This document shows, one piece after another, positions 50,369 to 61,648 of a stretch of 64,000 nucleotides of DNA (within the stretch, counting starts at the first letter, position 1; each line of letters opens with the position of its first letter). The notes under the pieces were generated by a model that saw only the letters and a list, made by a program, of their open reading frames with translations, was not told where the DNA came from and made no database searches. The position numbers and the translations under genes were made by a program. Source of the stretch: Pomacea canaliculata (Eukaryota; Mollusca; Gastropoda; Architaenioglossa; Ampullariidae); NCBI RefSeq assembly GCF_003073045.1, contig NC_037592.1, forward strand, positions 6,003,924-6,067,923, in the 5' to 3' direction.

Positions 50369-51285
50369 ATCCCAAAAACTTAGAAAGTTTTATGATTTTC
50401 GATATATGATCTAGAAAGGAACTAAACAAGTTTTAATCATTGATATGTAGTCACTATAAGTTTCTTCAGCAACAATCTAATGCTTTTCCTTATTTTAAGC
50501 ATTGCCTGATGTGATGTAGTATTTGCAAATGTTTTGTCAATGATGTTAATCAGAATTAATCTTATTCCGAAATTTTAGCATAGAAGAACACTTTTATTTT
50601 ATTTGCTTGATGTTTGGTCTTTGAGAATAACTTAGCGAATGTGTTGAGATTTATTAATTACATACTTGCTTATCTTGTATCATACAACGACTGTGTACTT
50701 ATTGCCTTTATTTTATGTTTTGAACAAGCGAAGTTTGATACTGCTTTGACTTGTATTGCTCAACTTTTGAAGTGAATATTCACAGATGTAAACTGAGTAA
50801 GGGAGGTAACTTCGCTCGTGGGTCACAGACAACTCTAGCTGAAAACTTTTGTTATCTACGTCTGCGAGAACAAAAAAGAGCAGAACATTGTGTTTACTTC
50901 TTTCAAATAAACTTGTACACGCTGAAACTCTCACCGCAGCTGCTTCGTTGAGTTCTTTTTTAAAAAATATAATTCAGTACAATTGTGAACCTCCATGTTA
51001 TCTTCTTTCCTGAAAAAATGAATATTCTTTGATTGAAGCAGTGTGTTGTTTACATTGTTCTATAGTCGATTATAATACTTTTTCCCGTTCTTTCTTATAA
51101 AAGCCACAATTCCTTTGAGTATGAGAGAAGGAGAGAGAGAGGAATGCAGGGAGGGAGAGGGAAATGAGTTAAACTTTGCATTTAATTAGTTAAACAGTCA
51201 ATGAACGTTAAAGCTGAACACAACTTGGAAATATATCTATATAAAGAAACAGCTGAAAATATAAGGGAAAAATCAGCTACACTGA

Positions 51286-51345
51286 CCACTCACTTTTTCT
51301 GATTGATTCAGCCATCCTAAGCTTTGGAAAATAAAGCAACGATAA
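51286..51345 (+). pseudogene. Tail-exon relic downstream of copy E
   Basis: Near-identical to the relic at 43503-43552 and related to exon 6 of copy G. It shows that the duplicated unit carried this remnant. Confidence 0.55.
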
Positions 51346-52317
51346 AGTAGCCTGATCTTTGGTATTTAAATTGAGAAAAGCAACTACAAAAAAATCTTTT
51401 TATCTTTGATCAGTATTCTTCATACGACTCGGATGCAATCAAATTTTCTTATAAGCTTTCGTTTGCATGAGAACATATTTGTTTAGTGATATTTTCAATG
51501 CAGTTCGTGCTGCTGATTTACGTTCCCTGAAAAAAAGCTGGTCACATAAAATTATGATGCCCAGAACCGATCACAGAGTTAATTCGCTCGAGTAAGAAAT
51601 GGGAGATAACTGCGCTAGCCTTATACAGAGCTGGAGTTGCGTACCATTGTACACTTAGGAAGTACAGGTTGGATAAAAATGTTCTTTAAAGTACTCACGG
51701 AAAATTTGTGTCACACTGAACTTTACTGCTTTAGTCATAGTCTGGTTCTCTCTCGTGAGCCCTAATAGAATGTAGAGAAGCGAGTGTCGACTATGCGGAC
51801 ACACCTGTTTACGTAATACACACCTGTTTACGTAATACACACCTGCAAACTCCTAAACAGAGAGGACTGACGAGGCAGACACACCTGACTGCTGACGATG
51901 CGCTTCAGAGTCCCCTAACCACGGGGGCTGACTGGGTAGATGCACCCTGCTGGCGACGATACTCTTCCACTCGTCTTTCCTTCCCTCGTTAATTCCTCCT
52001 CCTAGGTAATTCCTGAAATGCTTACTTTGCTAATGAATATTCGAATGGGACTTTATCACAGTTGAAGCAACAACAAAACTCTTTCCATTATCATAACTTA
52101 TACACACATGCTAAATAATTTTACATCACTCTTCCACCGATATGGAAATAACCAAAGCAAAAAAACAAAACAAAAAACAAAAAACAAAAACAAAACAAAT
52201 TAACAAACAAACAAAAACACTGGTCTCATACCTTGACTAGAAAAGAAATTATTGCAATACCCCGATCTCTTCTACTCAAAATTTCTGCTTCGAAGACAGA
52301 CGGGGGAATAACTAAAC

Positions 52318-52436
52318 CAGAGTGGGTAGATATAGAGAGGCTGCACTCTGGTATCATCACGTTTCAAAGGGACTCAACTTTTCTTAACAAGTAAGGACAA
52401 AGAAAAATTGCAGCCTCTCTATATCTACTTTCTCTG
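52318..52436. mobile_element. Short hAT-like MITE upstream of copy F
   Basis: Same inverted-repeat element as upstream of D and E, at the same position relative to the gene. Confidence 0.75.
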
Positions 52437-52837
52437 ACCAAACTCCGTCTTGTCCCCAACTACAGGGGTTCAAGGAACCGTTTGCTCACTCGTGCAAGCT
52501 TTTCTTGAAACGTCCTCACTCCCACGTATTACAACTAGTACACGGTGAAGGGGGATAATCTCTGCCTCCCAGCAGACAAAGGCGTCAACCCACCCACACC
52601 AACGATCCTACCAGTAATATTGCATAACACTCGTGGCTATAATTACCCTTCTCCACACCCATCACCCCATCACAGGGTCATGCTAACTTTTATTTCCGTG
52701 GATGATCCAATCAGAAATGAGCACGCTTGTGCACAAACATCATTGCATGCACTGCACACGCCTACCCAGTCGTGTACTTTTCAGGGTTAGCGGAACCGCG
52801 GTTTTTTGAGAAATCTGTTCTAATTGAAATCAGGGTG

Positions 52838-52845
52838 TATATATA
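52838..52845 (+). promoter_or_regulatory. TATA box of copy F
   Basis: TATATATA in the shared aatcagggtg context, about 190 bp before an intact exon 1. The promoter looks complete although the gene behind it is not. Confidence 0.55.
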
Positions 52846-53035
52846 CTGCAGGTACCCAGCGCACGGCATTCCCGGTCGAGCACCAAGGAAGAAACTTTTT
52901 TCTCTCATTCAACCTTCTGTCTACTAGCCAGCCTCTTTACCTTCAAACCAACCAGTTCAACTGATCAGTCAACTTGTTCAACCTACCAACCAATCAACCC
53001 AATCGGTCTCTGCTGGTGAGGAGAGTCGATTGTCG

Positions 53036-53658
53036 ATGTTTTCTGCTGAGTCCCGCATCTCGATGACAATGTTGACAGCTATCGCGGTCTTCACCTGCAC
53101 CTGGCTGTTTGCAAGTAAGCAAGACCTTTGACTTTTTGACTTATGTCTGCTAAAACAGGTAGATACACCACTTAGGGCGGCTCAGAGAGGTGGTGTGGAG
53201 AATGGCCTGCTGTTTTGTTTTGTTTTTTAAATAAGGAGCATTAGGAAGAATATCAGTTTGATAGAATGACATTTGGAGGACATATTTTCTCTGCTAGTTG
53301 GTTGACTTCACTACACTATAGCTTTTTAGTACATGTATTAAAGGAAAACCCAATCATTCCAGGGCGCATTTGCAGTGACCAGATATCTAACGGGAAAGTA
53401 GAGAGTGGTTGATGGGTGGGGTGCTGAGGAGGGGCTGCGATGGTAGATGGGGAACGGACTGGTGGAGCATTAGTAGAGGGGGGCGCAAAAATGGCCTCTG
53501 TTTATATATATATATGAATAGTGTCAGGGGAAAATATCATTTTCATTGAAAGACACCTTCCCTCTACCCGTAAATTCACTTCACCACTTGCTTTTCTCAG
53601 TTTGTCTTTCAGTAAAGCTCCCTTATCCACTTGACTGTATCAATTCACGGTCTAATTG
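53036..53658 (+). pseudogene. Copy F: truncated family member (exon 1 plus chimeric exon 2)
   Basis: Exon 1 (53036-53114) is intact with a GTAAGC donor. A deletion then joins intron 1 to the middle of exon 2. A cryptic acceptor (tttgtctttcag) makes a chimeric exon 2 at 53613-53658 that stays in frame (KLPYPLDCINSRSN) but has lost the first cysteine. Exons 3-6 are absent: homology to copy D intron 2 fades near 54200. Exon 1 is phase-compatible with exon 2 of copy G (55713), so its promoter could feed G. Splicing the chimeric exon 2 to exon 3 of G would create a TGA. Confidence 0.65.
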
Positions 53659-54570
53659 GTATCTCAGATTGTTTCTTCGAGATTTCATCCCTTTTTTTAG
53701 TCTTCAAGACTAAATAAGTGATTGAAACACACAAGTCTTTATGCAATATTAGTTTTATACTTGTATGTGTGAGCATATACTTGTACAGTAGATTATATTG
53801 GAATGACAGTGAGTAGTGGTTCTTAGCTAGTTCTTAGTATGTATGCACTGTAGTCCTCAAACACCTGTTCTCTCCCTTACGTAGACATGCTCAACGATTC
53901 ATAATGCAGCCTTCGGTAAATAAGTGAAGTGCATTTGTTTTCATTTTTTTTTAATTCAGCCTAGGTTAATTTTGAGAGAGGCCCGCTAGAAGAAAACTGT
54001 CCCACCCCTGATATAATTAGTTCATCAATAACATAAAATGTAAATGTTTATTAACAAAGTACAAAGTAAAAGTACATTTACAACATAATTTATACCTGTA
54101 TCTAGACTACACAGTGTGTATGTGTATGCAACACACTGACCATGTGATTCGGTAGAGCACACGCCACATAGAAGGTAGTGTATAATGAGATTATTTTGTA
54201 TCAATTTTGTATCAATTTGTTACAACATTACGGATATGAGTTGTCACTGCATTAACAAATGTTATCATGAAAAAACATTTGAGGGAAAAATATAGATGTG
54301 GTATTCTCTCGCATACACACACATATCTAGAGCTAATTTCAAAAAGGAGAGTTTGCGTAAGTAATAACTAGCTAAACAACAGCATGCTCGTGCAAAATTT
54401 AACACGGTGGGAAAGGAAAGTCACTTTTAGCTTGCTATCCCGCTTCGTATGCCACCCGACCTTCACGGCACTTTCACCCCACCACCCCACCCTCACCCTC
54501 ACTCCCACCGACGGAGACGCGAGTGGAGGGGTAACAGGCATCGGTAGGGGGCATGAGATTTGTAAAGGAA

Positions 54571-54578
54571 TATAAAAG
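54571..54578 (+). promoter_or_regulatory. TATA box of copy G
   Basis: TATAAAAG about 220 bp before the preferred start. Its surroundings are unlike the promoters of C-F, so G has a promoter of its own type. Confidence 0.5.
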
Positions 54579-54792
54579 CATTGAGTGGCAGGTAATATCT
54601 ACCCGACGACAACAAATTTGAAGCTCCACACAGACAGTGGAGTCGAATTGCGTGATGGACCACTGGGAGAAGCGGATGTATGTGTGCGAAGTACCTGGTG
54701 TACAGACCCACGGGTCGTGCTGCTCACATTTCTACTGTCCTCACTCCACCAAACAACCACCAGGTGTCTGCCTGAAAGTTTTGCTTCTAAGC

Positions 54793-57700
54793 ATGCCTAC
54801 AGTAGTGTCTAACATCAGGAGGATGTTGACAGCTCTTGTAATCCTCGGCTGGACATGTTTGCTGGGAAGTAAGAAATAATTTTGTGTTGCTTTGTCATCT
54901 GCAAAACGTCCGGCGTATCTGTAAACATCAGTTTATATCTTTTAAAATTCCAGTGACATATAAGTTTTACATTTTCAAAGATATTTTATCATTCTGTGTG
55001 TTTTATTTTTCAGGAAACTGGTTTTAAACTGACTGGTATTTAAAAGGTCACATTTTACAATAAGAAACATTCATGGGTTTTTGCAAAATACTTTTTTAAG
55101 CCTCTTTTCCTTTGTTTTTGTTTCTGTCCTTTTTTAACCTTCTTTCCTATATTCTAGGTATCTTTCTTTGCCTTTTTACAATGTACTTATCCTTGCCCTG
55201 CATACCTAAAACCCAGCTACTGTACTGTTAAATGACACCACCCTGAAATCTCCCTAACCCCTCGCCGTCCTACTGTCTATTGAAGCACAGAAAATAGCTC
55301 ATAAACATCTAGCCCTATAGGCAAATATCCCTGTGGGCCCCTAGCCCTATGTATGCGGCCTTAGAGGCCCACCTCACTGTGTGACACCAGTTTCGGTGCC
55401 GAGGGAGCACAGTTAAATTAAGCATAGATGTTTCATCAAAAACATCTTTTCGATTATTAACCAGGAACATGATGAAGCAAGGGAATGAAACAGAAACATT
55501 CTGAAATGTTCCCATTCTCAACTTAGCAGAGCGCATCTCATATAAAAAGATAACAATTAATAATTTAACAAAAACAAAAAGGCAGTAAAGTATTTTTAAC
55601 AACATAAGGAAGTATATTTTAACAGTACTGAAGAGTAAATTATTAAAATGAGCGAAAAAATAATGAGGTTTTATTTTAAAAAGTAAGGCGATATAATTTT
55701 GACTTGTTTCAGATGCAAGCATCACTCCGTGTCCTCAGGCACTTGACTGTATGATGACAATCTCACAAAGTTCTTCGTGCAGGTAGTCAATATTCCTTAT
55801 TTCAACTCCTTCCTCCCCTCAGATTTAAGTCTTGCAATTTTCCATTCTCTAAAAATTAAGTGAGTGATTTGTCAGCATAATGCTTACATGCTTATCTGCA
55901 TGTAGTTTAATGTTTTCTTTAACTTGTGAAGACAACTGAAATGCTGAAGCACAATCCTTACCATTCATGGTGGTTCCTGTAAGTTCTTGATAAACGTACT
56001 CAACACTGTTGTAAAGCTCACGTATGGAAATTATCAGTATAGGTATATACTGTAGGTCTAACTGCAACTCATTGCATGTGTGTGTATCTAAAATACACAA
56101 CATATTTGTAGAGCACTATTTATAGGGAAATGGTGTAAGATAAATTTATATACAGTCTGTCTGTCTGCTCAGAGACACCGAGACTGTCTTCGCGTGTCTG
56201 AGCAGCTTGCGTGGGACTTGTAGTGTGAACGAGAGCAAGGTGGCCTTTAAGGACGTGGTCCAACCTACAAAGGACATGTGTAACGGTAAGGGATTCAATC
56301 AGCCGATAGGATGCTGGGAATGCTGGAGAACAACAAATGTACATGTACTATTATATATATTAAGGCCTAATCATGAAAGGAATAAAATGTAGCACTACTG
56401 AAAAGAATTTATAGCTTCTAGAAAAACATTAATAGATTGTAAAATCGTAAATGACAAAGACAAGCATACCATTAATAAAATCGAACAAACTATGGATGTC
56501 ATTGATTGATTAAGTTGAATGATTGACCGAACGATTTTCAGCAATCGCTAATCATCCTTCTGATGTCGGGTCATGCTCGACCTTCTGGCCATGCCGTGAG
56601 AAAACTACATTCGCTCAGGTTATGGAAGCTTCTCCATGGCAACAGAGAGAGATGTCCGGTCACTTGGTATCATCTTACACCTTTTGTCGGTAAGACATGA
56701 TGACGTTAAACATGTTTGAATTTTTCCTTGGCTTTCATTATATATATATATAAAATAGCGAACATCATCAAATGTTTACAAAAAACAAATGTAAACAAAA
56801 AGCCGCAGTTGGGAGATCTCGCACCCACGCTCTCCGCGGCAAATCACAAGCCACCCCGACCTATGGTTTGCAGTTCCCTTTTTATCTGAATGAAAAAATA
56901 GCAGGTTTGTATCAGTGGTAATCTTGTTGCCAACAATTTTGATTTGTATGACTTTATGGGGAAGTTAACATTATGACAAATTATTAAACCAATTTGACGA
57001 TATCTTTTCATGAATTTCTGCGATTTGGGGAACTCTCTATGACTTGAAATTATGTAGTAAAAAGAACCCATTACAGTGTTATATAAAAAAACGTAATACC
57101 AGTCATACTTAAATAATAATGCGTTTGAGGAGGAAATGCAGTCAAAAGGACAACCCTTATTTTTCCTCAGGTATGCAGAAGACATGGCCGCCTGTTTTGT
57201 CAGCGAGAACGAGGCTGGACGATGCACATTTTCCACAGCGTTTTTGAACTACATGATGAATACTAAACACAGACTGTCCAAACTGTGTGAAGGGAATTGT
57301 GCGTATTTTTCATTTCTTTCTATGGCCCTTCTTTATTATTCAATAATAATAATAATTATTATTCATCTAGAGCCTATGTTAAGCAGCCACGACAATTACT
57401 ATAAAGTATAAAGCACTTGGTAATAAGAGTGAACTTGTGTAACGACATTCTCTGTCAAAAAAGAAAAGCTCGGTGTAGTCCACATGAAGATCAAATAACA
57501 GTCTAACGAAGAAGCAAAAATTCTCAGGAAGAATGAAGTAAGGTCAAGCCAGGTGTAAATCAGAAGAATACGTGGAAGATAAAAGTCATCTCCATCCAGA
57601 TAGCGAAAGGGAGATCACTCCAATCGACGTCAGACTCTAGATCTACATAATCCTTATCAAATCATTATCTAATCAAAATAATCGTCTGTCGTTTCATCAA

Positions 57701-58022
57701 AGCATCCAAGTAAAGAAGATGAACCATTACATCATGTAAACAAACACTTTGGTCGAACTGATTGCAGGCTGGTTATAAAGATGGATGAATTAATGAGAAG
57801 GATGTGTAATGATGGATCGGGAAGGATGAATTATGGACGATAAAAACAATAAATGAAGGAAAGATTGTCGATCTCTTGTTGTTTCAATGGTAATTTAAAT
57901 AAAACAAAAAGTTTGTTTAATATTTTATTTTTGTCATAAGTACCTTTTTTCAGACATGTAACACCTTGAAATACTTTTGTCATATCTTAGAATTTTCAAC
58001 GACGATTCATTCTTTTTCAGGA
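54793..58022 (+). CDS. Copy G: two-module cysteine-rich secreted protein without GPI tail
   Basis: Exons 54793-54868, 55713-55782, 56173-56285, 56542-56689, 57171-57298 and the first two bases of exon 6 (58021-58022) give 178 codons. The last base of exon 5 is T and exon 6 starts GA, so the join itself makes a TGA stop. The product has a signal (MLTALVILGWTCLLG) and both six-Cys modules (loop MMTISQSSS, NES sequon) but no anchor. Exon 6 still shows decayed tail sequence and AATAAA (58079). If intron 5 is retained, the frame continues into a hydrophobic stretch encoded by an (ATT)n run and stops at 57411. The frame is also open upstream to an ATG at 54655; I prefer 54793 because it aligns with the other copies. 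Confidence 0.65.
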
Positions 58023-58089
58023 AATGTAACAGACTACATTCACTTCTTCTGATTGATTCTGCCATCCCAAGCTATGGAAAATAAAGCAA

Positions 58090-61000
58090 CGATAAAGTAG
58101 TCTGATCTTTGGTATTTAAATTGAGTACAGCAATTTATAGGAATTTTTTTAATCTTTTATCATTAATCTTCGTACGACTCGGATTTTAAAAAAATCATTT
58201 AATACAATCAAATTTTCTTCTAAGCCTTCGTTTGGAATAGACTTTAGGGTGATGTATTGTTGGCTATCAGCCCCCATCCTACATCAAACTATGCACAACT
58301 GCTACAGCAGGCTGTGTAACCTCTCTACCGCCAGCTGTGACAAAGGATGAGCTGCAGGTACAAGCTACCCCAGTGAACAGCTGTTTGCAACATTTTCTTC
58401 TTGTCCCAACTGTAGCAGCACGTGCGGCAGCTGCTGTGACAACCTGCATCGTCACTGGATAATGTCCAGTGGACTATATGCCTGGATACGAGGGAAGCTA
58501 CTGTAATGACTCCTACAGAGCTGGTACATGTGGCATGAGTTACAGTGACACACGCAGCACCTGTACACAACATTGTGTAACACCTATAAAGACAGGTGTA
58601 GGATAAGGTGTGTTGCAGGATAGCTGTTACTGTTCTGTAAAGAAGCTTGCTATAGGGGTTGGTTTGGCTTTGACTAAAACAAGACATGTGGCAACTGCTC
58701 TGAGAAAACCATGTGCAAGAGACTGTCCATAGGGCTGAATATCTCAATATCAAGGAGTTTTCTGTAGGCTGCACTGTAAACATTTATTTATTTATTTTTA
58801 TTAAGCGCCTTGGGCTTGCCATTAGGGTAGGGGTAAGGTGCTGTAAAGACACATCATCCATCATCATCATCCATCATCAATCATCATCATTATCATTTTT
58901 TTTATTATTATTACTATTATTATTATTATTATTAAAAACATAAAGGATGTGTGCAGAAAGGAATAATGGCTTGACATATGTCATTATAGATATTTTTGAA
59001 TTGTTAATTGTTTCATATAACTAATGTTTTAGTGTTGTTGTTTATAGATGATGAGTGGCATATTATTATTGTGAGTGTACCACTCTAGTTGTTCACTGCT
59101 GCTGTGTAGACAGGCAGGGAGCTAACTGTGGTGTGGACTTTCCATGTCGGCGGTTTCGGTCAAAGGTCAGTCCTAGGAAGAAGATTAGTAGACAGTGTTC
59201 TGTATCCCCAGGAACTTGTGGATTTTCAGATCATGTCTTGTGTGCTTTAGAAGAACAGGCTAGGTTTACAGCTATTGTTAGAGAAGGCACTTTGTCAAAC
59301 ATACCAAACTTTGTATAATTTACTCATGTAAATAACAAAAAATAGGAATCACAAAACACTTCTTGTGAATCGAATGTCAGCTGATATTTGATTGTCGCTT
59401 TCCTTATCTGGAGACATATTGATGAAACATGATGTTCAGTTACCTCCGCCTGCAAGACCACTGCCTCTAAAAATAACAGTTGATGGCGGCTCGTTTTTCT
59501 CCTTTATTCTGTGTGAACTATCTGGTTGCCGAGATCAGTTCTTAACCTATCGCCAAGTTGAATAATGTAAGGTCTCGACAAATCTGTCAAGTGATTTCGA
59601 AAACATTTCCCAGGAAATGAGATTATTTGGCGACACTTAGGGTCAGCCGCAAATTGCAAAGTGACGATGTAAGGATGGTTTGGCTGCCGGCTTCTCCCAG
59701 AATGATTTCACACGTCTACCCGGGAATTGCTGATACACTAAAGTCACTGTTTTTTTGTTGTTGTTGTTTTTTTGTTTTATATATATATATAGCACGCACA
59801 CAATCTCGTTTCCTATTCGGCTGTGGTGGATGATAAAGGGACTTTACTTTCATATTGTTGTTGACGCCGATGCGAACAACCTATCGTATAAGAGTTTTTA
59901 TCATTCTGTTTAAGAATTAATAATGGTAACTAAAGAAATAAAAGTATTTTAAGCTCAGTATTGCCTTCGTGTGTGTACTTTGGAGAGACGGGTGTCTGTT
60001 AGGGATCACGTGCCCCCGAACATGTGTACATTTCTGAGTGTTTACGGAAAATGTATTACCGCAGTGACAGTCTTCTCCTGTCTTGCTCTAGTTTTGAGAT
60101 TTGAATAAAACAATATGTAGGACAACGGATGCTGTAACTATCCATTTGAATGAATGGCTACAATCTTCTCGAAATCCTTGAAAGTGGGGCTCCTAAATTA
60201 TCTCCCTTTTGAGCGGATAGACTGACAGATACACTGATAGACAGGAGCTGCACATGAGAGCAAAGTGACAAAGATGAGAAGTAGACGTTGAGTCGAATCC
60301 CACCATGAAATAGAGTAAACTTCCTCTTCTTGGGTCACATGATGTGTCACAACATTTTACAATCGTGTTTCAGGCTGATATAGAGGTCGACTGATAAGAA
60401 CTTGATGGCGATTGTAAATGACAGACATACCTTCATACCTCAACAGTCTATTTTTCCCCCAACCCCTAACCCCTCTCCCCAACCCCGACGATCAGTTAGA
60501 TAAAGTGACTGCCTTTTGTTGCAACAATATGTATCTGTATATCAACATTACGGGTGTCATTATTTCCTCACCCATTGTCAGCTTTGTATCACAACTTCCA
60601 CATTTATATATTTGTTGTTGCATCTACAACATCAGCACGTGCACCGACGACCAGCAGCTTTTGTCCTCGTCTAAATGCTACGTGGAGGTCGGTGTTTCCT
60701 TCATAATTAGTTGTGTCTTCATAATTAGTTGTGTCTATACATAGAGACGTGTTCTATGGCCATTGAGAAATATTGTCCACATCCTTTTGGGAAGATTCGT
60801 AGCCCACGGAAAACAGATACTAGTTCTATTCTTGTTAATTGCTATATTTCCCTTTTCCTCTCGTCGCAGCAACGCAATCATCATCCGCCAGTTTCTATAT
60901 TTAGCAACAACATGTAGAGGCGTGTCATTGTCGATGTTTGTTACAATACTTCAGTTAATTTGTGTCAATACGAAGGGTAATATTACCATAGGTATTCTGA

Positions 61001-61290
61001 ATTTTGTGACTTTAGCGCTGTTTTTTTGAATTTGTGTTTTAAGAATCATCTTTATTCTATCTGCAAGTCTATTTTGGTGAAGCCACCCGGATTACCCACT
61101 CGGGTAAGAAGGCCAGCTGCTTGGGATGTGGGGTTTCCCGTTAGTCTCGTGTCTAAGCGTTTGGTGGCTTGCACCTAAACTGGTTTTTCCATTTACGTGG
61201 CTAAGAGTGTGCGTGACTGTGTGAGCGGTTGCACAACTGAGTTCTCAAGTAAGAAAACTGCACAACCCGTCTGTCACAAAATCTTTTTGT
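58090..61290. other. Intergenic region between copy G and the ankyrin gene
   Basis: No convincing gene. There is repeat-like sequence at 58260-58780, a short element end at 58790-58860 (taagcgccttgggcttgcc then gtaaggtgctgtaaag, like the 3' end of many invertebrate LINEs/SINEs) followed by (ATC)n and (ATT)n runs to 58935, and scattered short frames with no recognisable domain. Confidence 0.45.
58790..58935 (+). mobile_element. Possible LINE/SINE 3' end with ATC/ATT tail
   Basis: A 'gcgccttgggc ... aaggtgctgtaaa' motif followed by trinucleotide runs resembles retroposon 3' ends that terminate in short repeats. No coding part was found. Confidence 0.35.
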
Positions 61291-61326
61291 CCCCACAAAC
61301 AGTCTCAAGAACGCACCACGGGTAGC

Positions 61327-61347
61327 ATGAATTCAACATCTATCAAC
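61327..61347 (+). CDS. Possible 5' exon of the ankyrin/SOCS gene (uORF)
   Basis: ATG followed by seven codons and a perfect GTAAGT donor. Spliced to the acceptor at 61648 it gives a 25-codon frame that ends early and is out of frame with the ankyrin protein. It is therefore either a uORF in a 5' UTR exon, or the true coding exon 1 lies elsewhere. Confidence 0.3.
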
Positions 61348-61648
61348 GTAAGTCATGAGTTCTTATTTTACAAAACATTACTGACAGTAGTTAAAAATTG
61401 TTATATTCAATAGACGTGTTATTTATTAATTTTTGTGAGGACAACTGTTTTAACCATTTCTGCAAGTTGTACTGTTTTAAAGGGTCAGCTCTTTAATTAG
61501 TCAGCCGCCTAGGGCACAATCACTGAGGGAGGCGCAAAGGGGGCTTGCTGTTTTTGGTTGTTTGCTGCTTTATTTCTTCGTTTTTATTTTTAAGCAACGA
61601 ATTCATTTTCTTATGACATTTCCGAGAGATCTTTCCTCTTTTTTGTAG

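Noticed and set aside
54982..55027. A possible extra tail-like exon (tttttcag then gaaactgg) in intron 1 of copy G
   Set aside because: The acceptor is good but the frame stops after four codons and similarity to exon 6 is only a few bases.
58325..58783. 152-codon minus-strand Cys/Thr/Ser-rich frame
   Set aside because: Composition looks repeat-derived, no signal peptide or family spacing, no splice partner; kept only as repeat-like intergenic sequence.
60418..61029. Overlapping hydrophobic frames of 108 and 88 codons
   Set aside because: AT-rich overlapping frames without recognisable domains, start context or splice support.
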